The position numbers were made by a program, and so were the translations under genes. The notes below the pieces were generated by a model that ran no database searches, had not been told where the DNA came from, and saw nothing but the letters and a program-made list of their open reading frames with translations. Positions 51,436-59,709 of a stretch of DNA of 64,000 nt are shown here, piece by piece. The DNA is from JAFGIG01 sp964397545 (GTDB lineage: Bacteria > SDB-A). The stretch lies in contig CAYNIW010000001.1 of NCBI GenBank assembly GCA_964397545.1, forward strand, positions 254,073-318,072, written 5' to 3'. Numbering within the stretch: the first letter of the stretch is position 1; the number at the start of each line of letters is the position of its first letter.

Positions 51436-52836
51436 ATGCTTTTTAGTTCCGCGCTGTTTTTCGCATTTGCTCTAAAAGGCGCCACGCTCAACGTGCCGCT
51501 GGATTACACGACGATACAGAGCGCGATAGACGCTTCTGTTGACTTCGACACAGTTCTTGTGGATAACGGAAAATACTACGAGAACATAAGGTTTTTCGGG
51601 AAAAAAATAACCGTCGCGAGCCGTTTTTTGATAAGCGGTGACAAAGTTGATATTCTGGGCACGATAATTGACGGCAGTATGCCTCTTTATCCCGATACTG
51701 CCAGCTGTGTCAGGTTCATAGACCATGAGGATACGAATTCTGTCCTATGCGGTTTCACTCTTACAGGAGGTAGGGGAACAATATGGCCTGATGTTCACAA
51801 CGCAAACCTCTTATACAGAGAAGGGGGAGGTATATTTATAGATTCCGGATCCCCCGTCATAAGAGCAAACCTGATAGTAGGAAACAAGGCAAATACGTCA
51901 GCCGGACTTCAGAGCGCCGGTGGAGGAGGGATAAGAATTGCGGACGCAAGCCCGAGGATAATCGGCAATGTAATACTTCTAAATAAAGGCAGATACGGAG
52001 GAGGAATTTCGGAATATCACTCAAAAAGCGTTGTTAAAAACAATCTTATCATGCTCAACGGAGACGGAGAAGATTTCGGAGGGGGAGGCGTCTGGATTTG
52101 GGGGGCGGCAGGGGATACGACTTTACTCCTGAACAACACTATAGTTGGGAATACATCTTTTCAACGCGGAGGCGGTTTAATGGTCCGCTACAGCGTTGCA
52201 GAGGTTCGAAACTGCATATTTTGGGAAAACATTTCATACTCAGGAGGAAATCCTCAGATATATTTTAGCTCCGGCGGCAGGGTTTTGGTTGAATACAGCT
52301 GTATTGAAGGCGGCTATACGGGAAATGGCAACATTTCGGAAAGTCCGTGTTTTTCCGACACAAACAAGCACTTATCACCATCATCCCCCTGTGTAGATTC
52401 AGGAGATCCGCTTGCTCCGGGAGACCCTGAAGATCCGTCCAATCCGGGGCAGGCGCTCTTTCCTTCGATGGGCCTTTTGAGAGCTGACATCGGAGCTTAC
52501 GGTGGAAGCGAGAGGGTGGATTTGCCTGATGTAACAGCCTATGTCGGAGTCGAGGAGCCGCCTTATGATGAAACAACCGGAACCAAGACAATAAACTCTA
52601 TTATCGCAACCGGAGGTAGAATAAGGTTTAGACTGACAGTGCCCGAAAGGTGTTTTGTCTCAGTTAAAATCTACGCTTTGGACGGCTCTCTCAAAGAGAT
52701 TCTCTGCGGGAGAATCTTTGACGCCGGAGACCATCACTTTTATCTGGACTCCGGCAGTTACAATTCGGGTGTCTATTTTCTGGCGGCGGAAACACAAAGA
52801 ATGGTAGTATTGAACAAACTTGTAATAGTTCGATGA
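51436..52836 (+). CDS. Secreted parallel beta-helix protein with C-terminal sorting domain
   Basis: 466 residues from the ATG at 51436, which has AAAGGAG 6 nt upstream. A signal peptide (MLFSSALFFAFALKGA) precedes TLNVPLDYTTIQSAID, the common opening of right-handed beta-helix proteins. Repeats with GGGIFIDSGSPVIRANLI, GGGGIRIADASPRIIGNVI and GGGVWIWG follow, as in pectate-lyase-like folds. The C-terminal 90 residues end in GVYFLAAETQRMVVLNKLVIV, a Por-type sorting tail. It is probably exposed on or released from the cell surface; no catalytic residues are recognisable. Confidence 0.85.
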   Translation: MLFSSALFFAFALKGATLNVPLDYTTIQSAIDASVDFDTVLVDNGKYYENIRFFGKKITVASRFLISGDKVDILGTIIDGSMPLYPDTASCVRFIDHEDTNSVLCGFTLTGGRGTIWPDVHNANLLYREGGGIFIDSGSPVIRANLIVGNKANTSAGLQSAGGGGIRIADASPRIIGNVILLNKGRYGGGISEYHSKSVVKNNLIMLNGDGEDFGGGGVWIWGAAGDTTLLLNNTIVGNTSFQRGGGLMVRYSVAEVRNCIFWENISYSGGNPQIYFSSGGRVLVEYSCIEGGYTGNGNISESPCFSDTNKHLSPSSPCVDSGDPLAPGDPEDPSNPGQALFPSMGLLRADIGAYGGSERVDLPDVTAYVGVEEPPYDETTGTKTINSIIATGGRIRFRLTVPERCFVSVKIYALDGSLKEILCGRIFDAGDHHFYLDSGSYNSGVYFLAAETQRMVVLNKLVIVR

Positions 52837-52858
52837 AATACGAAAAAAAGAAAATAGC

Positions 52859-53707
52859 ATGATTTCGCAAACAACTGAAGATTTTTCTCTTGTCGAGGAC
52901 TCACTAAACGGAAAAAAGGAAGCCCTTGAGAAGTTAATCCGCAAATACCAGTCATACGTATTTAATATTTCCTTCAAAATGCTCGGAGACAGGGAGGAAG
53001 CCAGAGATGCTTCTCAGGAGATATTCATAAGGGCTATAACCAATCTAAAAAGTTTCGGCAGAAAAAGCTCTTTTAAGACATGGCTGTTCAGAATAATGCT
53101 CAACCATCTTCTTGACTGCAAAAAGTCTCTCGCCGAAGAAAAACTGGTGTCTTTCGAGAGATATGCCTTTGCCATAAGAAACACGCCTGATACAGCTCTT
53201 GAGAACAATCCTGTCGAAGCGAAAATACTCTGCGACGAGACGAGGAACCATTGCCTTATGGGAATGATCCTCTGCCTCGACAGGAGGCACAGATTCGCTT
53301 TCATAATAGGAGAGCTTCTGGGTTTAGAAGGAGAAGAAGGGGCTTCGATAGTCGGAGTTTCCCGTCAGAATTTCAGACAGATGCTCTCAAGGGCGAGGAG
53401 GAAAATACTTTCTTTCATGAAAGAAAACTGCGGAATAATAAATGAAGAAAATCCCTGCAGATGCGGGAAAAAAGCCGGTGATCTTTTCAAAAAAGGACTT
53501 GTAAGTTCCAAGAAAAATTATTACGGAAAAAATTTCGGCTCCCTCAAAAGAGAGTGCGCGGAAAAGGGCGCGGCGCTGAATCTGTGGTTTGAAGAGGCGA
53601 GCAGAAGATTATTCTTAGAACAACCCGTTGAAAACTCTCCTGATATCTCATCTCTTATAAGGGAAATAGTGGATCAGAAAGAGATTGAAGCCATTCTCGG
53701 CGCTTAA
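52859..53707 (+). CDS. ECF-like RNA polymerase sigma factor with C-terminal Cys motif
   Basis: 282 residues. Region 2 (LIRKYQSYVFNISFKMLGDREEARDASQEIFIRA) and region 4 (LLGLEGEEGASIVGVSRQNFRQMLSRAR) identify a group 4 sigma factor. After region 4 come about 95 extra residues beginning ENPCRCGKK, a Cys motif known in some sigma factors of FCB bacteria. No anti-sigma gene is adjacent, so the C-terminal part may itself regulate. It follows the beta-helix gene by 22 nt. Its stop overlaps that of the convergent TldE gene. Confidence 0.88.
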   Translation: MISQTTEDFSLVEDSLNGKKEALEKLIRKYQSYVFNISFKMLGDREEARDASQEIFIRAITNLKSFGRKSSFKTWLFRIMLNHLLDCKKSLAEEKLVSFERYAFAIRNTPDTALENNPVEAKILCDETRNHCLMGMILCLDRRHRFAFIIGELLGLEGEEGASIVGVSRQNFRQMLSRARRKILSFMKENCGIINEENPCRCGKKAGDLFKKGLVSSKKNYYGKNFGSLKRECAEKGAALNLWFEEASRRLFLEQPVENSPDISSLIREIVDQKEIEAILGA

Positions 53708-54936
53708 ATCTCTGAGACTTCCATCCGGGCGGCAAAATACTGATCCGATGAGAATTCTGAAAGCTTTTCCTGTGTTATTCCTAAAAAGTCTTTTCCGAAC
53801 ATGTCGAAGGCGTTGGATTTTATCTGCAGTTGAGGAAGCCTGCCTTTTATCTTTCCGTCTTCCAATAAAAAAGCGAGCTGAACCGGGGAACCAAAATTGC
53901 CTTCAGGTGTGAAGTCCCCTCCGGACAGGATGTAGACTAGTATAGCATTTTCTCCGCCGACAAGCTCTTTAAGCGTTTTGACCGTGGGTTTGGCTCGGAA
54001 ATTCGGAGAAGCGAGAATCGGCGCCCCGTCGAACTGGGAATTAGCCGCTCCTGTGTTGACAAGACTGAATTTCTCGCTGGTCCGCTTGTCGCTGAAGGGG
54101 GCATTGAAAACTCCTTTCTGGATTAAGGCGAATTCATAACCGGGGTTGACCGTCCCTTCAGAGTCGAAAAACTGAGAATAAGCGAATGCCGGATCTTTTG
54201 TCTGGAAAAGAGTGAATTTCTCATTGAATACTTGCTCGCCCATTTTACCGGAAAGAGATGAGGTTTTCATTCCCACGTTCAGTCCGTTTAAGTGTTCGGC
54301 AAAAAATGAAAAATCAGACAGGGCCCCTGTTAAAAAGACAACACAGTGTTTTTTTGCCGCTTTGAGGGGGCATTCACTCAAATACCCTGAGCAGAAAATA
54401 TCCGAGAGTCGTAAAATTTCTTTTTCATGGAAAGAACGGTTCACAAGAAAGATGTAACCGTCGAGAATGTTGAGAGAGGTTTTCTGTTTAAAGAAAAGAA
54501 TGCTCGCAATAAAATCGTCTATGTAGGTTAAGCTCAAACCCGCGTCGTTGGTCATTTGGATTTCATTTTTATGTCTGGCTATGCTGTGTGAAAAATCGAA
54601 TTCGGAATGTCTAATTTTCAGTTCAGAGAGCAGATCATGGGTTTTGTCGAGAAGCTCTTCGTTCTGAAACTTTTCATTTGCGTGTTTCCATGACTCTTCT
54701 CTGTCTCCTGTCGGTTCAAAAGGGTATTCAACGGCAGTATTAAGAGCTTGCTCCGCTGTTCTTTTAAGTTCATCTTCGTCTGCAGGGCCTATTGCGCCTG
54801 CTATTCCTAATTTTCCACCATCATAGACTCTCATCCCGGTTTTGGTGTCGCGCGTGTTCTTGACTCCGGAAACTTCAGTGTTCCTTATCATTATAGAGAA
54901 ACTTTCCTGCTTTTGGACTATTTTTTCGTATTTCAA
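53704..54936 (-). CDS. TldE/PmbA-family protein
   Basis: 410 residues of the TldE (PmbA) fold, the non-catalytic partner of TldD. It shows TRDTKTGMRVYDGGKLGIAG near the start and the C-terminal GEFTPEG-like GGDFTPEGNFG. The metal-binding HExxxH is absent, as expected for this subunit. It is encoded 13 nt after tldD on the same strand. The pair degrades or trims peptides, and in E. coli it matures microcins and CcdA. Confidence 0.88.
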   Translation of the reverse strand: MKYEKIVQKQESFSIMIRNTEVSGVKNTRDTKTGMRVYDGGKLGIAGAIGPADEDELKRTAEQALNTAVEYPFEPTGDREESWKHANEKFQNEELLDKTHDLLSELKIRHSEFDFSHSIARHKNEIQMTNDAGLSLTYIDDFIASILFFKQKTSLNILDGYIFLVNRSFHEKEILRLSDIFCSGYLSECPLKAAKKHCVVFLTGALSDFSFFAEHLNGLNVGMKTSSLSGKMGEQVFNEKFTLFQTKDPAFAYSQFFDSEGTVNPGYEFALIQKGVFNAPFSDKRTSEKFSLVNTGAANSQFDGAPILASPNFRAKPTVKTLKELVGGENAILVYILSGGDFTPEGNFGSPVQLAFLLEDGKIKGRLPQLQIKSNAFDMFGKDFLGITQEKLSEFSSDQYFAARMEVSEI

Positions 54937-54949
54937 TTTTTCCCTCCGG

Positions 54950-56284
54950 TCACTGGACGTTCATTTTTGAAACTGTCGTGTATGGCCCGCCGAAAGACAC
55001 AGGAAGAGGATACTGGTCGTTTTTTCCGCATCCTCCTCCGACGGGAGAAAAAATTTCAGTCTCTTTTGAAAGGTCTTCGATTTCTGAAAGGGTCTTAAAG
55101 ACATTCCCGGTCAAAACCGAAACATTCAGGGGCTGAGTTATTTCGCCGCCTTTTACGAGATAGCTTCTGTTGGGGGCGAGGGTGAAAGTGGAAAGTCCAG
55201 ACCCGTGCTTTACTGAATCTATCAGAATAGCTTCTCCGGCGTTTTTCAACAGTTCTTTTTTCGGAGTTACACCCGGCAGTATGTAGGTGTTTGTCATTCT
55301 GACTATCGGTTCAAAGAGGTATGAGACCGCTCTCGCGTTGCCTGTGGGCTCTTCTCCGAGATCAACTGCCGTTTCCACACTGTGGAGCCTTCCCGAGAGA
55401 ATGCCTTTATTAATGAGGTATGTCTTTCGCGCGGAAGTTCCTTCGTCGTCGAAGGGAGTAAATCCTGCCTCTCTGAGTCCGCCGTCGTCAACTATTGAGA
55501 GAGAGTCAGACGCGATTTTCTTTCCAATCTGCCATTCTTCAGCCATTTTTTTGTCTCCGAGCATGAAATCGGCTTCGCTTTTATGGCCGAAGCTTTCATG
55601 AGCGAATATACCGGCGGCGAAAGGAGAAAGGATGACTTTATATGAGCCGGATTCTACTGGTTTAACTTTGCTAACATAACGGGAGCAATCCTCAAGAAGC
55701 TTTTCAAACTCGGAAGGGTCTCTTTCGAGCGCTTTTAAGGAAGTCCCTGATCTTGAAAAATTTTCATTAAGCCTGTTAACGCCTTCCGTCATCGTGAAGT
55801 TCAGTTTGATTCCGCAGTTCTGGACGTCGAAAGTAATATCCGTTCCGAGGCTTGACATGAAATTTTTTACGACTCTCCTGTCCTGATAGAGTCCGCCCCA
55901 GTTTTTTACGAAAGAGTTTTTTGAAAGAATATCGAGGAATATTTTAAGAAAACCCTCTTTTTCAGAGGTTTCGACACCTGAAATATCGTCATCGCTGAAA
56001 GCCATGAACTCGCCGTTGTTTATTTCGAATTTCCCCTTTATGTCCTCACGGCAAAGGGAAGATTTTTTTGCCAGAGAGTAAAGCCCGTCCAACTCTTCCT
56101 GTGTCCCGGATTCGTCGTCAATAGAGCCCAGAAACCATTTTTTGCCGTCGAAAAGCCTTATGAAAGCGGCTTTGTATGTCCTTTTTTTCAGCTCTTCCGT
56201 CACTCCGTTTTTCACGACGATTTTTGTTTCAGATACGCGTTCTATTCTGATGTCTGAATAAACCCCTTCGGGGAATCTGAGCAT
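54950..56284 (-). CDS. tldD: TldD-family metalloprotease
   Basis: 444 residues. The metal motif HExxxH is present in AGIFAHESFGHKSEAD (about residue 225), and the C-terminal GGGCGKNDQ supplies the conserved Cys ligand. ELGEEPTGNARA-like DLGEEPTGNARA is also typical. It should form a heterodimer with the downstream TldE. Start ATG with TTAGGAGGAAAA upstream. It diverges from the Zur-type regulator. Confidence 0.92.
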   Translation of the reverse strand: MLRFPEGVYSDIRIERVSETKIVVKNGVTEELKKRTYKAAFIRLFDGKKWFLGSIDDESGTQEELDGLYSLAKKSSLCREDIKGKFEINNGEFMAFSDDDISGVETSEKEGFLKIFLDILSKNSFVKNWGGLYQDRRVVKNFMSSLGTDITFDVQNCGIKLNFTMTEGVNRLNENFSRSGTSLKALERDPSEFEKLLEDCSRYVSKVKPVESGSYKVILSPFAAGIFAHESFGHKSEADFMLGDKKMAEEWQIGKKIASDSLSIVDDGGLREAGFTPFDDEGTSARKTYLINKGILSGRLHSVETAVDLGEEPTGNARAVSYLFEPIVRMTNTYILPGVTPKKELLKNAGEAILIDSVKHGSGLSTFTLAPNRSYLVKGGEITQPLNVSVLTGNVFKTLSEIEDLSKETEIFSPVGGGCGKNDQYPLPVSFGGPYTTVSKMNVQ

Positions 56285-56331
56285 TTTTCCTCCTAATTTT
56301 CTGCCTTAAAAGTTGAATTCTATATTTTTTA

Positions 56332-56360
56332 TTGACTCAAAGCAATACGAAGAATAAAAT
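56332..56360 (+). promoter_or_regulatory. Promoter of the zinc-uptake operon
   Basis: TTGACT (56332-56337), a 17-bp spacer and TAAAAT (56355-56360) form a good sigma-70 promoter, 44 nt before the regulator ATG. Confidence 0.7.
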
Positions 56361-56364
56361 TGAT

Positions 56365-56390
56365 GCGAATGATTTGCGCGAAAGATTCGC
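56365..56390 (+). promoter_or_regulatory. Candidate Zur operator
   Basis: GCGAAT (56365-56370) and ATTCGC (56385-56390) are exact inverted repeats separated by 14 nt. They lie just after the -10 box and cover the expected start site. The size is compatible with a Fur-family dimer, and the genes controlled are zinc uptake genes, so Zur autoregulation is inferred. Confidence 0.55.
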
Positions 56391-56403
56391 AGGTTGTTAA
56401 ATT

Positions 56404-56799
56404 ATGAAAACAAAAGAGATTATATCCCAAATACTTAAAAAATCGGATATCCCTTTGAAGGCATCGGAAATAAGAGAAAGATTTTTGATAAAACCTGATT
56501 TAGCAACTATTTACAGAAACCTCGACAAAATGGAAAGCGACGGATCCGTGGGAGTGTTTACGGCAAAAGGCAGGTCCAGGCTCTATTACAACTCCGAGGG
56601 AAAAGACGGTCATTTTATTTTCTGCCGGATCTGCGATAAAATAGAAAAACTTGAATACTGCCTTTTCAAGGAACTCAAAACGCAAATAGAGAAGAAAAAA
56701 CAATTCAGAGTCACTGGTCATTATTTATTTATCAAGGGAGTCTGCCATGAATGTCTTCATGTCTTTAATTCGAAGAAAAAGCGCAGTCCTCGTTTTTGA
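56404..56799 (+). CDS. zur: Fur-family regulator, probably Zur
   Basis: 131 residues with the Fur winged helix (KASEIRERFLIKPDLATIYRNLDKMESDG) and the regulatory site RLYYNSEGKDGHFIFCRIC. Structural zinc Cys pairs are CRIC and CHEC. The next three genes encode a zinc-type ABC importer, and the coding region overlaps the first of them by 53 nt. The zinc specificity is thus inferred from context. Metal-replete Zur would shut off the operon. Confidence 0.85.
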   Translation: MKTKEIISQILKKSDIPLKASEIRERFLIKPDLATIYRNLDKMESDGSVGVFTAKGRSRLYYNSEGKDGHFIFCRICDKIEKLEYCLFKELKTQIEKKKQFRVTGHYLFIKGVCHECLHVFNSKKKRSPRF

Positions 56800-57643
56800 A
56801 GGGGCTATATTCCTCTTTTTTGCCGGCTGTTCTGGGAAAACTGTCGCAGAAAAAAGTGAAATATCGTTGTGCACTTCAATTTATCCTGTCCGGCAGATCG
56901 CCCAAAGCGTTCTCGGAGATTCAGGTGAAGCTTTCAACATAGTCCCCCCCGGAGCAAATCCGCACGTTTTCGAACCGGCTCCTTCTGACGCGAGAAAACT
57001 CGCCGAGTCGGATATAATTTTGTGCGTATCTCCGGAATTCGACGGCTGGATGGAAAAATTCGCCGGCAGTGAAACTAAAGTTTTGTATCTGAACAAATAT
57101 TTTTCAGAAAAAAATGCAGAACCCGGAGATAATCCTCATGTATGGCTTTCTCTCAAATACGCCCTGTTGATAGCATCAGCTGCGAAAGACGCCTGTGTTG
57201 AAATAAGACCTGAGAGAAGAGACTACTATGAGGACAATTTTTTAATTTTCGAACATGAAGTAAACTCTCTCGATATTTTTGCGTCTGAAAAATTAGGGGA
57301 ACTCAAAGAAGCGTATTTTGTTCAATGGCATCCCGCGTGGAATTACCTTGCGAGTGACTACGGTTTGCCTGAGCCCCTGTCAATAGAAACCGGTCACGGA
57401 GACGAGCCGACGCCTGAAGACCTTAAAAACATAGCTGACTTCATAATGGAAAAAAATGTCAAAGTGATAGTTATTGAGGCGGCTTCAGACCAAAGACAAG
57501 CCCAAAACATAGCCCTTCAGACAGGTGTTGAGATATTGATTCTCGACCCCCTCGGGAATCCTTCAGACCCTGAACGCTCTTCTTATACAGCCAACATGAG
57601 AAAAAACATATCAGACCTCTCAGAAGCGCTGAATAATGACTGA
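56747..57643 (+). CDS. znuA: Zinc ABC transporter substrate-binding lipoprotein
   Basis: Cluster A-I metal-binding lipoprotein, 298 residues. A lipoprotein signal ends in LFFAGC. Metal ligands are likely His in GANPHVFEP, His in NPHVWLS, His in FVQWHPAWNY and the acidic residue in IVIEAASD. The His-rich loop of classic ZnuA is missing, so zinc versus manganese rests on context. It overlaps the regulator and the ATPase gene by 8 nt. Confidence 0.88.
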   Translation: MNVFMSLIRRKSAVLVFEGAIFLFFAGCSGKTVAEKSEISLCTSIYPVRQIAQSVLGDSGEAFNIVPPGANPHVFEPAPSDARKLAESDIILCVSPEFDGWMEKFAGSETKVLYLNKYFSEKNAEPGDNPHVWLSLKYALLIASAAKDACVEIRPERRDYYEDNFLIFEHEVNSLDIFASEKLGELKEAYFVQWHPAWNYLASDYGLPEPLSIETGHGDEPTPEDLKNIADFIMEKNVKVIVIEAASDQRQAQNIALQTGVEILILDPLGNPSDPERSSYTANMRKNISDLSEALNND

Positions 57644-58421
57644 AAACTGCATTTCGTTCAATAATGTGACGGTTAAGTTCGGCTCAGCGACAGCACTTCG
57701 GGACGTCAGCATGGAAATCGGCAGGCGTGAGATTGTCGCGATTGTCGGACCCAACGGAGCGGGAAAGACCACTCTGCTGAAGGCGGCGATGGGATTGATA
57801 AAACCCGGAAGCGGGAGCATAAAAATATTCGGAGAAAGCCCTTCCAAAGCAAGGAACAAGGGCGTCTTCGGATATGTCGGTCAGATTTCTCTTTACGATG
57901 AGCGTTTTCCCCTGAGCGCGAAGGACGTTGTAGCGCTTTCGAGATACGCGAAAAAGAAGTTTATTGAACGGCTGAACCGGAAAGACAATCAAATTATCTC
58001 CGACAGTCTTGAAACGGTAGGGATGTCCGGCGAGTCTCAAAAGCGTTTTGGTGATCTCTCAGGCGGACAGAGACAGAGAGTTTTGATTGCGAGAGCTCTT
58101 GCCTTTGAACCGAAGATACTGCTTCTCGACGAACCATCAACCGGACTTGACACAGTCGCGCAGGAGACTTTTTACGAACTTCTCTTAAAACTCAAAAACG
58201 AGAAAGGGCTCACTATTGTAATTGTAAGCCACGATATCGGTGCTGTTTCAAGATACGTTGACACGATAGCCTGCCTTAAGGAAAAGATTCATTTTCATGG
58301 AAAACTTGAAGGCTTTTTGTCCGATGAAAATCTCAAAAACTTTTTCGGCGACAAAATAAACATTCTCGTTCACGACGAAAACTGTGCGACCTGCAAAAGA
58401 AACAATGTTCGAAATATTTAA
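57636..58421 (+). CDS. znuC: Zinc ABC transporter ATP-binding protein
   Basis: 261 residues; Walker A GPNGAGKTT (about 38-46), signature LSGGQRQRV, Walker B ILLLDEPSTGLD and the switch His in VSHDIG. A short C-terminal stretch has CATCKRNN, two Cys that might sense metal. It overlaps both neighbours and powers the permease that follows. Confidence 0.93.
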   Translation: MTENCISFNNVTVKFGSATALRDVSMEIGRREIVAIVGPNGAGKTTLLKAAMGLIKPGSGSIKIFGESPSKARNKGVFGYVGQISLYDERFPLSAKDVVALSRYAKKKFIERLNRKDNQIISDSLETVGMSGESQKRFGDLSGGQRQRVLIARALAFEPKILLLDEPSTGLDTVAQETFYELLLKLKNEKGLTIVIVSHDIGAVSRYVDTIACLKEKIHFHGKLEGFLSDENLKNFFGDKINILVHDENCATCKRNNVRNI

Positions 58422-59214
58422 TTATCCCTTTTTCAAGATAGCTTTTGCTACGGCATTTTTCGCCGGAATATTGTTCGGAGTCGTTTCGTTTTTCGTGTAT
58501 TCGAGAAAGTTGGCTTTTCTCGGCGTGGGCATTTCACACGCCGCGTTCGGAGGGGTCGCGCTTGGAGTTTTTTTTGGTTTGAGCCCCTTTTTCTCGGCTC
58601 TCGTTTTCTGTGTTCTGACCGCTGTTTTAATAGGCAAGATATCAAAAAGCGCGAAGATAAGCGTAAACGCCAGCGTCGGTATATTTTTTTCGCTTTCCAT
58701 GGCAATAGGCGCTGTCTTCATTTCGCTCAAGACAGGTTATTCATTCGACTTGCAGGGGTATCTTTTTGGAAATATCCTCGCTGTTTCGCAAAGAGAAGTC
58801 TTTTATCTTGTTCTCGCCGATGCCCTCATAGTCCCCTTTTTGCTTGTTTTTTTAAGAAGGATAGTCTATCTCTCTTTTGACGAGGAATCGGCTCGTGTCA
58901 GCGGGGTAAAGACCGGTTTTCTCGATTACTCACTTCTTGTGATATTCGCTTTTATCGTGGTTTTGACAATAAAAATAATCGGCATAATACTCGTTTCCGC
59001 GCTCGTCATTCTCCCCGGGATGTTTGCCGTTCTTGTCTCTAAAAACTATAAGAGGGCTATAGCGATTGCCGTTGTATTTTCCGTGACCACCATGACTGGG
59101 GGTCTTTTTCTGTCATATATTGCAGACACGCCGCCCGGCGCGACAATTACAATACTAGCCTCCGCTTTGTATTTTACATTTCTTTCAACCTTAAAATGTC
59201 TGAAGAAAAATTAA
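58405..59214 (+). CDS. znuB: Zinc ABC transporter permease
   Basis: 269 residues with about eight membrane segments. Conserved parts are FLGVGISHAAFGGVALG, SVGIFFSLSMAIGAVFIS and VKIIGIILVSALVILPG-like IKIIGIILVSALVILPG. The ATG at 58405 gives MFEIFNYPFFK, a typical start, and lies inside znuC. It completes the regulator-znuA-znuC-znuB operon. Confidence 0.92.
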   Translation: MFEIFNYPFFKIAFATAFFAGILFGVVSFFVYSRKLAFLGVGISHAAFGGVALGVFFGLSPFFSALVFCVLTAVLIGKISKSAKISVNASVGIFFSLSMAIGAVFISLKTGYSFDLQGYLFGNILAVSQREVFYLVLADALIVPFLLVFLRRIVYLSFDEESARVSGVKTGFLDYSLLVIFAFIVVLTIKIIGIILVSALVILPGMFAVLVSKNYKRAIAIAVVFSVTTMTGGLFLSYIADTPPGATITILASALYFTFLSTLKCLKKN

Positions 59215-59249
59215 CCTGAAATTAACAATACCGGCGTATATTTACCTTT

Positions 59250-59699
59250 ATGGATAATAATATAAACATAGCCCTTGTCGCTCACGACAACAAGAAAAAA
59301 GACCTTGTCGAGTGGTTCAAATGGAACAGAGAAGCCTTGAAAGGAAAAGTTATAGTCTGCACGGGGACAACCGGGAAATTATTAGAAAAAGAGTTTAATC
59401 CAGATGAGGAGTCATTCAGAATAATCAAGCTGAAATCGGGTCCGCTCGGAGGAGACCAGCAGCTCGGGGCGATGATAGCCGAAGGAAAAATCGATGTTTT
59501 GATTTTTTTCTGGGATCCTATGCAGCCTCAGCCTCACGATGTGGATGTAAAAGCCCTGCTGAGGATTTCTGTTCTATACAACGTCCCCACGGCATGCAAC
59601 AGGTCAACAGCAGATTACATAATCTCCTCGCCTCTTTTGAAGGAAAATTATGTTCCGCAAAAATCCCAATTCGAAGATTATACAGAAAGGGAAATCTGA
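59250..59699 (+). CDS. mgsA: Methylglyoxal synthase
   Basis: Converts dihydroxyacetone phosphate to methylglyoxal and phosphate; 149 residues. It shows IALVAHDNKKKDLVEW, the phosphate loop CTGTTGKLLE, SGPLGGDQQLGAMIAEGKID with the catalytic Asp, and FFWDPMQPQPHDVDVKALLR. Full length and intact. It lies 35 nt after znuB and ends 10 nt before the convergent kinase. Confidence 0.95.
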   Translation: MDNNINIALVAHDNKKKDLVEWFKWNREALKGKVIVCTGTTGKLLEKEFNPDEESFRIIKLKSGPLGGDQQLGAMIAEGKIDVLIFFWDPMQPQPHDVDVKALLRISVLYNVPTACNRSTADYIISSPLLKENYVPQKSQFEDYTEREI

Positions 59700-59709
59700 G
59701 CGGAGAAAA

